Counted from the stretch's first letter, positions 50,209-59,555 are shown. The stretch is DNA of 64,000 nucleotides from Leptothrix sp. (in: b-proteobacteria) (GCA_013822685.1 PNKV01000002.1:1-64000); one strand, 5' to 3'. Numbers and translations: made by a program. The notes: generated by a model from the letters alone, not told the origin.

Positions 50209-51369
50209 ATGACGACAAAAAAATTCGACGTGTGCGTGAGCGGTTCCGGCGCCGTGGCCCGCAGCCTGGCCTTGGCACTGTCCAGCAATGGTTGGCGCGT
50301 GGCGTGGGCCTGCGCTGAACCTGGCGGTCAAGCCATGGCGGAGGATATTCGAACCTACGCCTTGAATTCCCGCTCTGTCGCTTTATTGGAGCGGCTACGC
50401 ATCTGGCCCAGGTTGCAATTGGCGTCAACGCCGGTGCACGACATGCAGATCCGCGGCGATGGCCGGGGCCACCTGGCGTTTTCAGCCTGGCAGCAATGCG
50501 TGTCGGAGTTGGCATGGATCGTGGATGCCGCCGCGTTAGAGCAATTGCTGGGCGAAGCCCTGAAGTTTGCCCCGCATGTGACCGTGGTGCCGCCGCTGGC
50601 CGATGGTGTGCCGCCGGTGGACGCCGATCTGCTGGCCATCTGCGAGGGCAAGCACTCTGCCACCCGGGCCGCCCTGGGCGTGGATTTCAGCCGGGCGGAT
50701 TACGGCCATTGGGGCGTGGCCGCCCGGTTGCGCAGCGGCCAGCCCCACCACGGCGTGGCCCGCCAATGGTTCCGCTCACCGGATGTGCTGGCCTTGCTGC
50801 CTTTCCACGATCCCGAGCCAGGCTCGTCCTATGGCCTGGTCTGGTCTTTGCCCCAGTCGCGGGCGCAAGAACTCATGGCCATGGCGCCCGCCGATTTCGA
50901 AGCCGCCTTGCGTCAGGCGCTGGATGAGGTCGACCCGGGGGCGTCAGCGGCCGTGGGCCCTTTGTCCTTGGCTTCTCGTGTGGCGTCGTGGCCTTTGGCC
51001 CTGGCTCAGGCTGAACGCTGGAGCGGCCCTGGTTGGGTGTTGTTGGGCGACGCCGCGCACCAGGTTCATCCTTTGGCGGGGCAGGGGCTCAACTTGGGCC
51101 TGGCCGATGTCGACACCTTGGTGAACACCTTGACCGAGTCCCACGAGCTGGAGCCTTGGCGCACTGCGGGTGACGAGCGTCTGCTTCGGCGTTACGCTCG
51201 CCGGCGCGAGCTGCCAACCCGCGCCATGGCCGGGGTCACCGATGGCCTGTTGCACCTGTTTGCGGATGATCGTGCACCATTCAGGGAACTTCGCAACACC
51301 GGCATGGCTCTGTTAGACCAAATGTCTCCTGTCAAACGCTGGCTGGCCAGCCGCGCACTTGATGCTTGA
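50209..51369 (+). CDS. FAD-dependent hydroxylase, UbiH/UbiF family
   Basis: The 386-residue flavoprotein matches ubiquinone-type aromatic hydroxylases: an N-terminal dinucleotide site, a DG-like middle segment (LLAICEGKHSATRAALG) and the C-terminal GDAAHQVHPLAGQGLNLGLADVDTL signature that defines the UbiH/F/I/L/M group. The usual GxGxxG is GSGAVA, with Ala for the third Gly. It likely hydroxylates the ubiquinone ring, but which position cannot be told from sequence alone. dsbC follows 20 bases downstream. Confidence 0.85.
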   Translation: MTTKKFDVCVSGSGAVARSLALALSSNGWRVAWACAEPGGQAMAEDIRTYALNSRSVALLERLRIWPRLQLASTPVHDMQIRGDGRGHLAFSAWQQCVSELAWIVDAAALEQLLGEALKFAPHVTVVPPLADGVPPVDADLLAICEGKHSATRAALGVDFSRADYGHWGVAARLRSGQPHHGVARQWFRSPDVLALLPFHDPEPGSSYGLVWSLPQSRAQELMAMAPADFEAALRQALDEVDPGASAAVGPLSLASRVASWPLALAQAERWSGPGWVLLGDAAHQVHPLAGQGLNLGLADVDTLVNTLTESHELEPWRTAGDERLLRRYARRRELPTRAMAGVTDGLLHLFADDRAPFRELRNTGMALLDQMSPVKRWLASRALDA

Positions 51370-51389
51370 AAACCAATAAGGTTGCCACC

Positions 51390-52160
51390 ATGAATCGCCT
51401 CTCTGTTTTCCAATCCCCCCTGCGGGCACTTCTGACTGCTGCTCTGGTGCTGGTGGCCTCGGCCAGCTGGGCCGGCGAGTTGTCCCCCGCCCAGTTGGCG
51501 CAGCTCAAACAAAAGCTGACCCAGAACCTGCCTGATTTTCCGCCCATCGACTCGGCGCAAACCACGCCCATGCCTGGCTTGATCGAGCTGCGCTCAGGCA
51601 ACAACATCATCTACACCGATCCCAAAGGCGAGTTCGTGATCCAGGGCAACTTGCTCGAGACCAAAACCCAGCGCAATCTGACCGAGGAGCGCATGGACGA
51701 GATCAACCAGATTGATTTTGCCAGCCTGCCGCTCAAAGACGCCGTGGTCTGGAAGAACGGCAATGGCAAGCGCCGCATGGTGGTCTTCGCCGACCCCAAC
51801 TGCGGCTATTGCAAGCGCCTTGAAAAAGACCTGCAACAGGTCAAGGACGTGACCGTGTACACCTTTGTGGTGGCCATCCTGGGCGATGACTCCAAGGTCA
51901 AGGCCAACAACATCTGGTGTGTGAAAGACCGCACGCAAGCCTACCGCGACTGGATGCTCTCCAACACCGAGCCGGCCAAGGCCTTCGGCATGTGCGCCAC
52001 GCCCACGCAACGCAACAATGCGCTGGCCCAGAAGCTGCGCGTGAACGGCACCCCCTCGATGTTCTTTGAAGACGGCACCCGCCTGCCTTCGGCCGCGCCC
52101 GTCAATGTGATTGAGCAACGCTTGACCAAGGCCACGGCCAAGGTGGGCGGCGCATCCTGA
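51390..52160 (+). CDS. dsbC: Periplasmic disulfide isomerase DsbC
   Basis: The 256-residue protein has a signal peptide (LRALLTAALVLVASASWAG), a short N-terminal dimerisation domain (ELRSGNNIIYTDPKGEFV) and a thioredoxin-like domain with the active site CGYC in FADPNCGYCKRLEK. A second Cys pair (IWCVKD and GMCATP) fits DsbC. It shuffles wrong disulfides in periplasmic proteins. The ATG at 51390 with AATAAGG upstream is preferred to the TTG used by the track. It is convergent with the DUF3108 gene. Confidence 0.93.
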   Translation: MNRLSVFQSPLRALLTAALVLVASASWAGELSPAQLAQLKQKLTQNLPDFPPIDSAQTTPMPGLIELRSGNNIIYTDPKGEFVIQGNLLETKTQRNLTEERMDEINQIDFASLPLKDAVVWKNGNGKRRMVVFADPNCGYCKRLEKDLQQVKDVTVYTFVVAILGDDSKVKANNIWCVKDRTQAYRDWMLSNTEPAKAFGMCATPTQRNNALAQKLRVNGTPSMFFEDGTRLPSAAPVNVIEQRLTKATAKVGGAS

Positions 52161-52173
52161 GTTAAGTCTCAGG
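52156..52173. terminator. Inverted repeat carrying both stop codons, dsbC / DUF3108
   Basis: CCTGAG-TTAAGT-CTCAGG is a perfect 6-base stem with a six-base loop. Its left arm includes the dsbC TGA and its right arm the stop of the minus-strand DUF3108 gene. No T run is present. Confidence 0.35.
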
Positions 52174-53323
52174 GCATGGCCGAGGGCGGCGGTGCCGATG
52201 CCGAAGCCGCCTCGGCGGGCGCCTGCTCAGGGGCCCGCTCCATCTGCAGGTCCATGTAGGTTTTCTCGTTGGCCCGCACCAGGATGCGCACCGGGAGGTA
52301 CTGCAGGCCAGGTGCGAACCAGATCTCAACGGGCAACACGCCGCCTTCAGCCGACATCTTGCGCGGCTTGACGTGGAAGGTGGGGATGGTGCCAATGGGC
52401 GTGTCGAGCATCTGCTCGTCAATCACATCGTAAGCAATGGTCTCCACGCGTTTGGGCAAGGCCAGCGGGATGTAGATGGTGTTGCCCGGCCGGAGCAGGT
52501 CCGGCTGCATGATGAACTGGTAGGCCAACTGGATGAACTGGCTGGCCGCGTCTTGCATGCCCGGCGTGCGCTGCAACTTCTCGCCTGAGTCCAGCACCAC
52601 GTTCTGCGAATCGAACAGCACGGTGCGTGGGGGCGATGTCTTGATCAGCAGGCGGTTGACCTGCTCAAAGCGCTTGGGCGACAAGCCCTCTGGGGTGATG
52701 GTCCCGGCGCTGATCAGATTCCAGGATCCGATGGGCGCGAAGCTGGGCCCGATCGTGGTGTCCACGCGAACCTGGTAATCCATGTCCTGGCGCACCCATT
52801 CCACGCGGGCCTGGCCATGCACATCACCCCGGAAATAACCGCGAACCTTGTAGCTGACCCGCGTGGCCAAAGGCCAGACAAAGGGCGGCCCCTTCGCTGT
52901 GCTGGGCTCACTGGCCGACGGTGCCAGTGGCACGGGCTCAGAAGCTGACAATTCGGGTGCGCTGCTGGCGGCTGCCACTGTGATGGGGTCCTCGGCTTGT
53001 TCAGGTGCGCTGGCGGTTTCTTCCGGTGGCGCCGGGGCCGGCTCAGGGGCCGAAGCGCTGGCGCTTGGTGATCTGGGTGGGCGTTGGCCTGAGGCTTTGC
53101 GCGACGCCCGTGGCTTGGGGGCGGGGGGCGCCGCCACGGGCGGATCGCTGAGCTTGAGCTCGCTCATCGTCGTGGCCTCCATCCGCTTGATGCCGGAGTT
53201 GTCGTTGGCCTGCATGTCGTTCAGCAGCGTGGCCATGGACAAGGTCAGCAAGGCGTGCAGGCCCATCACCCCGAGGATGATGAACAGCAGCAACCACCAG
53301 CGACGTGACCCCAACCCCGCCAT
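52169..53323 (-). CDS. DUF3108-domain envelope protein
   Basis: The 384-residue protein has an N-terminal membrane anchor (WWLLLFIILGVMGLHALLTL), a long Pro/Ala/Ser-rich low-complexity linker (about residues 60-150) and a C-terminal DUF3108 domain with VSYKVRGYFRGDVHGQARVEW and EVIWFAPGLQYLPVRI-like segments. The function is unknown; family members are envelope-associated. The M61 peptidase gene ends two bases upstream, so co-transcription is likely. Confidence 0.85.
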   Translation of the reverse strand: MAGLGSRRWWLLLFIILGVMGLHALLTLSMATLLNDMQANDNSGIKRMEATTMSELKLSDPPVAAPPAPKPRASRKASGQRPPRSPSASASAPEPAPAPPEETASAPEQAEDPITVAAASSAPELSASEPVPLAPSASEPSTAKGPPFVWPLATRVSYKVRGYFRGDVHGQARVEWVRQDMDYQVRVDTTIGPSFAPIGSWNLISAGTITPEGLSPKRFEQVNRLLIKTSPPRTVLFDSQNVVLDSGEKLQRTPGMQDAASQFIQLAYQFIMQPDLLRPGNTIYIPLALPKRVETIAYDVIDEQMLDTPIGTIPTFHVKPRKMSAEGGVLPVEIWFAPGLQYLPVRILVRANEKTYMDLQMERAPEQAPAEAASASAPPPSAMP

Positions 53324-53325
53324 GT

Positions 53326-55119
53326 TCAGCTCTTAAGCCAGTGATGCCGCCGTTGTGCCGTGATGGCGTCGGTGTTCTCAGTCAGGGCCAGGGCGATGAT
53401 TTCACCGCTGGCACCCTTGGGCCGAGCACTGGCGGACGACAACGCAGGCAAGTTGAGTGTCAGCATGGACTGATCCCGGCAGATCAGCAGTGCCTGGGCT
53501 TTTTGCTCGTTGTGCCACAAAGCCAGGTCGTCGTTTTTGCGCAAGCGCCATCCGTCCAGTGCGATCAGCTCATCCGCGGCACTCAGACCGGCGCTTTCAG
53601 CCACGCTGTGGCGCATCACGGCCTGAACCTTGAGGCCGCCGCCCGCATCGCCAAGCCGCACGCCCAGCCTTTGCGCCAATGCCGCGGGCTTGCTCACCCA
53701 GGTCACGCCCGCCGCGTTCAACAAGGCCTTCAGCGGCAGCTCATCGGTGCCATGGACCCAGTTGTGCAAAAGATCAGCCCACGAGCGTGCACCGGCAGAG
53801 GCGGGCGGCCCGTCAGTGGCCTCGTCTTGCAATGCCTGGGCGATGTCGGCCTCTTGAATCGGTCGCTGCAACTGCCACAAGCGCTGCATCACGCCGTCCA
53901 GCGATGGCTGGCGCTTGCCGTCAGCCGGGCATTGGCGCAGGCTCAGGTCCAGGCACAAGCCCACCAGCGATCCCTTGGTGTAGTAGCTCACCGTGGCGTT
54001 GGCGGTGTTCTCATCAGGGCGGTAGTAGCGCGTCCAGGCGTCGAAGCTGGCCTGGGCCACGCTGTAGCTGTGCCGGCCTGGCGTGGCTTGCACCTGGTTG
54101 ATGGTCTTGGCCAGCAGCCTCACGTAGGTCTTGGCGTCGATCAGGCCCGTGCGCAGCAGAAACTGGTCGTCGTAATAAGAGGTGAAGCCTTCAAAGAACC
54201 ACAGCATCTGCGTGTAGTTCTCTTGCGTGTAGTCATAGGGCGCGAACTCGGCGGGCTTGAGCCGCTTGACGTTCCATGTGTGAAAGTACTCGTGGCTGAT
54301 CAGGCCCAGCAGCGTCTGGTAGGCATCGGTGTTGACAGGCCGGCCAGTGCGGGGCAGGTCGCGGCGGTTGCAGATCAGGGCGGTACTGTTGCGGTGTTCC
54401 AGGCCGCCATAGCCTTCGTCCACGGCATTGAGCAAGAACACATAGCGCTCAAAAGCCGGCTTGCGGCGGCCATGCCAGAAGGCGATCTGGGCTTCGCAAA
54501 TGCGTTGTGTGTCGGCCAGCAGCCGTGCGCCGTCCAGGTCGGCACTGGCCCCTGACACCACGAACTCGTGGACCACGCCCTTGGCGGTGAAAGTCCCGCG
54601 CCAGAACGTGCCCAGCTCAACAGGGTGGTCCACCAAGCTGTCGTAGTCAGGCGCCTGGTAGTCGCCCAATCCAAGTGCATTGACCTTAACGGCTGGCAGG
54701 CCGGTTGCCACGCCCCAACCTTTGGGCAGCCCGGCAATGGTCATGCGGTGGGGCTGGTCCTCAAACCCCTCGGCTTTCAGGAACACGCTCGTGCCGTTGA
54801 AGAACCCGCGGCGTGAATCCAGAAAAGCTGCCCGCACCGAGGTGTCAAACGCATACACCTCGCAAGTGACCGTCAACGCGCCTTTGCCCGTGCAATCGAC
54901 CACCCAACTGGATTTGTCCAATGGCTGGACTTCAAGGGTGCGCTGACCCTGTTGCGCCGTCAGCGGTGACAAGTGCCGCGCGAACTCCCGCACCAGGTAA
55001 CTGCCGGGTATCCACACGGGCAGGCTCAAACGCTGGCGGGCCTGCGGCTGCGGAATGCGCAAAGTGACCACGAAACGATGGGCGTGGGCGCTGCCCACCT
55101 CAATGCGGTAGTCGATCAT
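53326..55119 (-). CDS. M61-family glycyl aminopeptidase-like metalloprotease with PDZ
   Basis: The 597-residue protein has the M61 N-terminal beta domain (IPGSYLVREFARHL), the zinc motif HEYFHTWNVKRLKP with the downstream Glu in WFFEGFTSYYDD, and a C-terminal PDZ-like segment (GGLKVQAVMRHSVAESAGLSAADELIALDGWRL). Family members cleave N-terminal Gly or Ala. I see no signal peptide. The ATG at 55119 is used; the 44 codons upstream in the track overlap the DUF3429 gene. Confidence 0.9.
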   Translation of the reverse strand: MIDYRIEVGSAHAHRFVVTLRIPQPQARQRLSLPVWIPGSYLVREFARHLSPLTAQQGQRTLEVQPLDKSSWVVDCTGKGALTVTCEVYAFDTSVRAAFLDSRRGFFNGTSVFLKAEGFEDQPHRMTIAGLPKGWGVATGLPAVKVNALGLGDYQAPDYDSLVDHPVELGTFWRGTFTAKGVVHEFVVSGASADLDGARLLADTQRICEAQIAFWHGRRKPAFERYVFLLNAVDEGYGGLEHRNSTALICNRRDLPRTGRPVNTDAYQTLLGLISHEYFHTWNVKRLKPAEFAPYDYTQENYTQMLWFFEGFTSYYDDQFLLRTGLIDAKTYVRLLAKTINQVQATPGRHSYSVAQASFDAWTRYYRPDENTANATVSYYTKGSLVGLCLDLSLRQCPADGKRQPSLDGVMQRLWQLQRPIQEADIAQALQDEATDGPPASAGARSWADLLHNWVHGTDELPLKALLNAAGVTWVSKPAALAQRLGVRLGDAGGGLKVQAVMRHSVAESAGLSAADELIALDGWRLRKNDDLALWHNEQKAQALLICRDQSMLTLNLPALSSASARPKGASGEIIALALTENTDAITAQRRHHWLKS

Positions 55120-55130
55120 GGGGGCGTCTC

Positions 55131-55637
55131 TCAAAGTTGGGCGGCGGCCAGGAAGCAGCTCAGGCTGGCCACCACGGTGAGCCTGAAGCGCAGCTTGAGC
55201 CAGCCAGCCGCGCCCAGTTCGGGGTAGCACTTGCGGTCCACCAGATAGCACCCGATCAGCAGGCCGCCCAGTGCGGCCAAGCCTGCGTGGGGCGGCATCA
55301 TCAAGGCGAGCCAGGCCGCCAATGAATAAACCACGCCCCAGATCAAACCGAGTTTTTGCGCGGGCGAAGCGGGCTGGTCATAACGCTGGCCCAGCATGCT
55401 CAATCCCCAAGGCAGGCCGCCCAGAAAGGACACGACCAAGGCCGCGTAGCTGGTGAAGGCGCTGACCACGAACGCGAAAGGCTGCGGATCGATTCGGCCC
55501 ACCAACAGCCACACGAACAGCGCACCGCCCACGAATGGGATCAGTCCGGCATGTCCCAGCTTGCGGGCCAGTTCGTTGGGCTCGGCCAAGCCGGGATAGG
55601 CCGATGGGATCGTGGATGAAGAAGTTGGCGTGTTCAT
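55131..55637 (-). CDS. DUF3429 membrane protein
   Basis: The 168-residue protein has five hydrophobic stretches, including IPFVGGALFVWLLVG, YAALVVSFLGGLPWGLSML and LGLIWGVVYSLAAWLALMM, and fits the DUF3429 family of unknown function. The ATG at 55637 replaces the longer track start. It lies between the RsmI-like and M61 genes, 11 bases before the latter. Confidence 0.8.
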   Translation of the reverse strand: MNTPTSSSTIPSAYPGLAEPNELARKLGHAGLIPFVGGALFVWLLVGRIDPQPFAFVVSAFTSYAALVVSFLGGLPWGLSMLGQRYDQPASPAQKLGLIWGVVYSLAAWLALMMPPHAGLAALGGLLIGCYLVDRKCYPELGAAGWLKLRFRLTVVASLSCFLAAAQL

Positions 55638-55692
55638 GGCTGAGGGCAAGTGCTCGGCATTGTGGCAAGAAGTGCGATGTCCTGGGCGGGGG

Positions 55693-56547
55693 TCAGGCTG
55701 ACAGCCAGGCAAAGACCGTCGGGATGTCGTCCGGCAACGTCAGGGGATGCTTTTGCCAATGGCTGACGCGCTGGGTGCGGCTCCAGCCTTTTTCCAAGGT
55801 CAAGCCACAGCTCACGCTCAACCAGGTGTCGGGCTGCAGGTGCTGGGTCAAGGCCGACCACAGCGCGGTGTTTCTGTAGGGCGTTTCGATCACCAGTTGG
55901 GTCTGGCGCGCTCGGCGGGACAGTTGGTCCAGTTCGCGGATGCGGTCGCCACGTTGGACCGCATCAACCGGCAGGTAACCCAGGAAGGCAAAGCTCTGGC
56001 CATTCAGGCCGCTGGCGGCCAGCGCCAGCACCAGTGAGCTGGGGCCAGAAATGGGCACCACCGTCACGCCCAGTCGGTGTGCTGCCAATACCAGGGCGGC
56101 GCCCGGATCGGCCACGCCCGGCAAGCCGGCCTCAGACATCAAACCGATGTCTTGCCCTGCCAAGGCGGGGGCCAGCAAGGCATCGATTTCGGCGTCTGGG
56201 TTGGGCGCTGGCTTGCCATCGGGCTTCTTATGGGTTTTGTTGGCACTTTTCTCGCCGCCCTTGTTGGGCCTTGGCAGGGCCTGGATGTCCAGTGCCTGCA
56301 AAGGTGCGGCCAGCGGCACGATGGCATCCACGCGCTTCAAAAATGCACGCGTGGTTTTGGCGTTCTCGCACACCCAGTGCTGCAAACGCGCCGCTGCGGT
56401 CAAGGCGCCCAGGGGCAGCACTTCGCGTAGGTCGGGCAGCACCGCGTCGGGCCCTTCTGACAGGCAACCAAAGTCAAGGGTGTTGGGGATGAGCAGCAAA
56501 CGGCCTTTGGGGCTCGGGGCGGGGGCGTTTTTTGATTTTGAAGTCAT
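55693..56547 (-). CDS. RsmI-like SAM-dependent methyltransferase
   Basis: The 284-residue protein has a tetrapyrrole-methylase/RsmI-like fold, with GRLLLIPNTLDFG at the start, MSEAGLPGVADPGA (SAM-binding) and VVPISGPSSLVLALAASGLNGQ in the middle. It differs from true RsmI, lacking the usual VATPIGNLGD start, and carries a Lys-rich insertion of about 25 residues (NKGGEKSANKTHKKPDGKP). It is thus probably the RsmI paralogue often found beside maf. ATGA couples it to maf. Confidence 0.82.
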   Translation of the reverse strand: MTSKSKNAPAPSPKGRLLLIPNTLDFGCLSEGPDAVLPDLREVLPLGALTAAARLQHWVCENAKTTRAFLKRVDAIVPLAAPLQALDIQALPRPNKGGEKSANKTHKKPDGKPAPNPDAEIDALLAPALAGQDIGLMSEAGLPGVADPGAALVLAAHRLGVTVVPISGPSSLVLALAASGLNGQSFAFLGYLPVDAVQRGDRIRELDQLSRRARQTQLVIETPYRNTALWSALTQHLQPDTWLSVSCGLTLEKGWSRTQRVSHWQKHPLTLPDDIPTVFAWLSA

Positions 56548-57170
56548 GGTGTTGGGTGATGCAGGGCGCGCCAGGCCAGGGGATCCAGCCCCGCTTGTCG
56601 AATCATCTGGGTGGTGGGGATCAGCGGCAGGCCAATCAGAGCAGTGGGGTCGTCCGACTCAATGCGGTCCAGCAGCACGATGCCCAATCCTTCGGATTTG
56701 GCGCTGCCAGCGCAGTCGTAGGGTTGCTCACAGCGAAGGTAGGTTTCAATGTCCTGGTCGCTGTAGTGGCCCATCTGAACCCGGGTGGTGCTCATCTGGG
56801 TTTGCGAAAAAAGGGTGCGTGGCCGCACAACGGCCACTGCCGTGTGAAAAAGCACCGCTTTGCCGCGCATGGCCGTCAGTTGCTTCACGGCTTGGTCGTG
56901 GGTGCCAGGCTTGCCCAAGGGCTGCCCCGCCAGGTCGGCCACCTGGTCTGAGCCAATCACCACCACGTCGTCCTGGTTCAGGTTCGCCACCGCCTGCGCT
57001 TTGGCCAGCGCCAGGCGCATCGCCATCCCGCCGGGGGCTTCGCCGGTCAAAGGCCTTTCGTCCACTTCGGGCGCTTGCACGTCGAAGGGCAAGCCCAGCC
57101 TGTGCAGCAGTTCCAGCCGGTAGCGAGAGGTCGAGCCCAGGATCAGGCGAGGGAATGCGGTGGAGGTCAT
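56544..57170 (-). CDS. Maf-family nucleotide pyrophosphatase (YceF-like)
   Basis: The 208-residue protein has the Maf signatures LILGSTSRYRLELLHRLGLPF and VVIGSDQVADLAGQPLGKP, with ESDDPTALIGLPL near the C-terminus. The neighbours (rpmF, yceD) and sequence favour the YceF branch, which hydrolyses m7GTP. It diverges from yceD across 32 bases and heads a minus-strand run of five genes to DUF3108. Confidence 0.9.
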   Translation of the reverse strand: MTSTAFPRLILGSTSRYRLELLHRLGLPFDVQAPEVDERPLTGEAPGGMAMRLALAKAQAVANLNQDDVVVIGSDQVADLAGQPLGKPGTHDQAVKQLTAMRGKAVLFHTAVAVVRPRTLFSQTQMSTTRVQMGHYSDQDIETYLRCEQPYDCAGSAKSEGLGIVLLDRIESDDPTALIGLPLIPTTQMIRQAGLDPLAWRALHHPTP

Positions 57171-57202
57171 CCCTCTATTGTCCTGCCTCTACACTACCCG
57201 GC

Positions 57203-57802
57203 ATGAATGCACGCACGTTTTTGCCCCACAAGCTCGACTTGGGGGCCTTCATCAACGAAGAGTCGCGCCTGGAAGGGCAGTTGCCCGTGGTCGCGCTGAC
57301 CCGCTTGGCCTCTGGCCTGGTGCAAGACCTGGATCTGACACCGCTTGAACCCTTGACCTGGTGGGCCGAAGGCCGTCTGGAGCCGCAACGCGTGGGTGGC
57401 CCCCAGCTGTGGCTGGATTTGCACGCTGAGGGCAACTTGCCGTGGGAATGCCAGCGCTGCCTGCAACCTGTGTTCATCCCGGTCACCGTGGACCACACGG
57501 TTCGCTTTGTGGCGGATGAGGCCACGGCCGCCGAACTCGACGCTGATTCGGAAGATGACGTGCTGGCGATCAGCCGCCAGTTCGACCTGCTGGCCCTGAT
57601 TGAAGATGAATTGATCATGGCCCAGCCCATCGTGCCTCGGCACGACGAATGTCCCACGGACGTGCAATCCCTGATGCAATCTGGCTTGGTGGCACCCGAT
57701 GGCACGCCAGTGCTTGAAACTCCCGATGAAGAATCGGTTGCTGATAAACCCAATCCTTTCGCGGTATTGGCCGCCTTGAAAAAGGAAAAGGGCAACTCTT
57801 GA
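57203..57802 (+). CDS. yceD: YceD/DUF177 protein (23S rRNA accumulation)
   Basis: The 199-residue protein has the DUF177 signature LPWECQRCLQPVFIPV and an acidic middle (EDDVLAISRQFDLLALIEDELIMAQPIVP). YceD is needed for normal 23S rRNA levels and usually sits just before rpmF, as here. The true start at 57203 lies in the middle of the long 56051-57802 track ORF. Confidence 0.9.
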   Translation: MNARTFLPHKLDLGAFINEESRLEGQLPVVALTRLASGLVQDLDLTPLEPLTWWAEGRLEPQRVGGPQLWLDLHAEGNLPWECQRCLQPVFIPVTVDHTVRFVADEATAAELDADSEDDVLAISRQFDLLALIEDELIMAQPIVPRHDECPTDVQSLMQSGLVAPDGTPVLETPDEESVADKPNPFAVLAALKKEKGNS

Positions 57803-57803
57803 T

Positions 57804-57833
57804 TTGAATTGTCTGGCGTACTCGTGCTAGAAT
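57804..57833 (+). promoter_or_regulatory. Predicted sigma-70 promoter for rpmF-plsX-fab
   Basis: TTGAAT and TAGAAT (five of six to TATAAT) are 18 bases apart, just after yceD. It would start an RNA with a leader of about 155 bases before rpmF, with a CCGGG-CCCGG hairpin (57844-57859) right at its 5' end. Confidence 0.5.
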
Positions 57834-57997
57834 CTATGGTTTTCCGGGAAAGGCCCCGGGATTTATACAATTTGTCAACACTTCGCAGGCTACAAAACAA
57901 CTGGCGCGGCAGGTATCAAGTCATTGGTATCAGCGCTTGAAAAGTTGGTGAGAGCTTGCACTCAACGGGCCGTGAGGCTCGGTTTCTGGAGTCATCC
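57834..57997 (+). other. Leader region of rpmF
   Basis: This untranslated leader of about 160 bases holds the hairpin at 57844-57859, then an AT-rich stretch, and TGGAGTC before the ATG. I recognise no known riboswitch or protein-binding leader. Autoregulation by L32 is conceivable, not shown. Confidence 0.35.
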
Positions 57998-58180
57998 ATG
58001 GCCGTTCAGCAAAACAAAAAGTCCCCCTCCAAGCGCGGCATGCACCGTTCGCACAACGCGCTGAACACCCCGGGCACCGCCGTCGAAAGCACCACCGGCG
58101 AAATCCACCTGCGTCACCACATCAGCCCCACCGGCTTCTACCGTGGCCGCAAGGTGCTCAAGACCAAGGCTGACGCTTAA
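57998..58180 (+). CDS. rpmF: 50S ribosomal protein L32
   Basis: The 60-residue protein is L32: [20 protein letters not shown], then [20 protein letters not shown]. The start at 57998 removes 14 extra codons of the track ORF. It precedes the fatty-acid genes, as is usual in proteobacteria. Confidence 0.97.
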   Translation: MAVQQNKKSPSKRGMHRSHNALNTPGTAVESTTGEIHLRHHISPTGFYRGRKVLKTKADA

Positions 58181-58246
58181 ATCTTGATCGAACCTGGCCA
58201 TGCGCTGGGTTCTTTCAAAGTTCGTCAAGAAGCAAAGGGCTGGATA

Positions 58247-58264
58247 GGCTGACGCTGGTCAGCC
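58247..58264 (+). other. Hairpin between rpmF and plsX
   Basis: GGCTGAC-GCTG-GTCAGCC is a perfect 7-base stem in the 142-base gap. No T run follows directly. It may mark an attenuator or processing site that sets L32 apart from the lipid genes. Confidence 0.35.
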
Positions 58265-58322
58265 CTCCGGCCCATTGTTGTTTTGGGCTCGCTGAGCAAT
58301 ACCCCACCCAAGACCCACCCCG

Positions 58323-59492
58323 ATGACTGTTTCGACCCTTTCCAACGCGCCGTCTGGCCGTGCTGCCATCCCAGATCGCCAAGGCCGTGTTCGCATCTCG
58401 GTCGATTGCATGGGTGGCGATCATGGCCCTTCAGTCACTTTGCCCGCTTGCAAGGCCTTTCTGGCCAAGCACCCGGAAGCAGAGCTGGTGTTGGTGGGGT
58501 TGCCCGAAGCCTTGGCGCCTGCCAAAAATTGGGAGCGTGTCACCCTGGTTCCGGCCAGTGAAGTCGTCTCCATGGACGATCCCGTCGAGGTGGCCTTGCG
58601 CCGCAAAAAAGACTCGTCGTTGCGTGTGGCCGTGTCCCAGGTCAAAGCCTCGGCCGATGCGCCTGCCAATGCGCACGCCTGCGTGTCTGCGGGCAACACC
58701 GGGGCCCTGATGGCCGTGGCGCGCTATGTGCTCAAAACCGTTGAAGGCATTGACCGCCCGGCCATCGCCTTTGGTTTGCCCAACCAGCTGGATGGCTCCA
58801 CCACGGTGCTCGATCTTGGTGCCAATGTGGACTGCACCGCCGAGCACCTGCTGCAATTCGCGGTCATGGGCAGCGCGCTCGTGTCGGCGGTTGATGGCAA
58901 GGAATCCCCCACGGTGGGCTTGCTCAACATTGGCGAGGAAGTCATCAAGGGCAGTGAAGTCATCAAGCGCGCAGGCGAATTGCTGCGCGATGCCGGCGAC
59001 AAGGGCCTGATCAACTTCCAGGGCAATGTCGAAGGCAATGACATCTTCAAGGGCACGACCGACATCGTCGTGTGCGACGGATTCGTCGGCAATGTGGCGC
59101 TCAAATCCGCGGAAGGGCTGGCGTCCATGCTGGCCAATTTCATCAAGCAAGAATTCTCGCGCAATCTGCTGACCAAGCTGGTGGCTTTGGTCGCCATGCC
59201 GGTGCTCAACCAGTTCAAAAAGCGGGCCGACCACCGTCGTTACAACGGCGCGGCTTTGCTGGGTTTGCGCGGCCTGGTGTTCAAAAGCCATGGCTCCGCC
59301 GATGCCTTTGCATTCGAGTTGGCCATCAACAGGGCCTATGATGCGGCTCGTCACAGCCTTTTGGAGCGTGTGCATGACCGCATTGCGGCATCGCTCGATG
59401 GCCTGCCAGTTGCTGATGCAGCAGGTTCGGCCAACCCAGAAGGCACGTCGGCGGCTGTTGGATCTGCGGGCGCGGTTGACCGCGCTGCCTGA
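58323..59492 (+). CDS. plsX: Phosphate acyltransferase PlsX
   Basis: The 389-residue enzyme makes acyl-phosphate from acyl-ACP for phospholipid synthesis. The signature [19 protein letters not shown] and the [14 protein letters not shown] segment are clear, and [15 protein letters not shown]-like sequence follows. A 15-residue N-terminal extension and a 30-residue C-terminal Ala-rich tail make it a little longer than typical. Confidence 0.96.
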   Translation: MTVSTLSNAPSGRAAIPDRQGRVRISVDCMGGDHGPSVTLPACKAFLAKHPEAELVLVGLPEALAPAKNWERVTLVPASEVVSMDDPVEVALRRKKDSSLRVAVSQVKASADAPANAHACVSAGNTGALMAVARYVLKTVEGIDRPAIAFGLPNQLDGSTTVLDLGANVDCTAEHLLQFAVMGSALVSAVDGKESPTVGLLNIGEEVIKGSEVIKRAGELLRDAGDKGLINFQGNVEGNDIFKGTTDIVVCDGFVGNVALKSAEGLASMLANFIKQEFSRNLLTKLVALVAMPVLNQFKKRADHRRYNGAALLGLRGLVFKSHGSADAFAFELAINRAYDAARHSLLERVHDRIAASLDGLPVADAAGSANPEGTSAAVGSAGAVDRAA

Positions 59493-59555
59493 TCCTTCGA
59501 GCCGTGCCCAAAGGGCGCCGGGGTGTTCTGAACAGCACCGCGATGCCCCCCTGAA

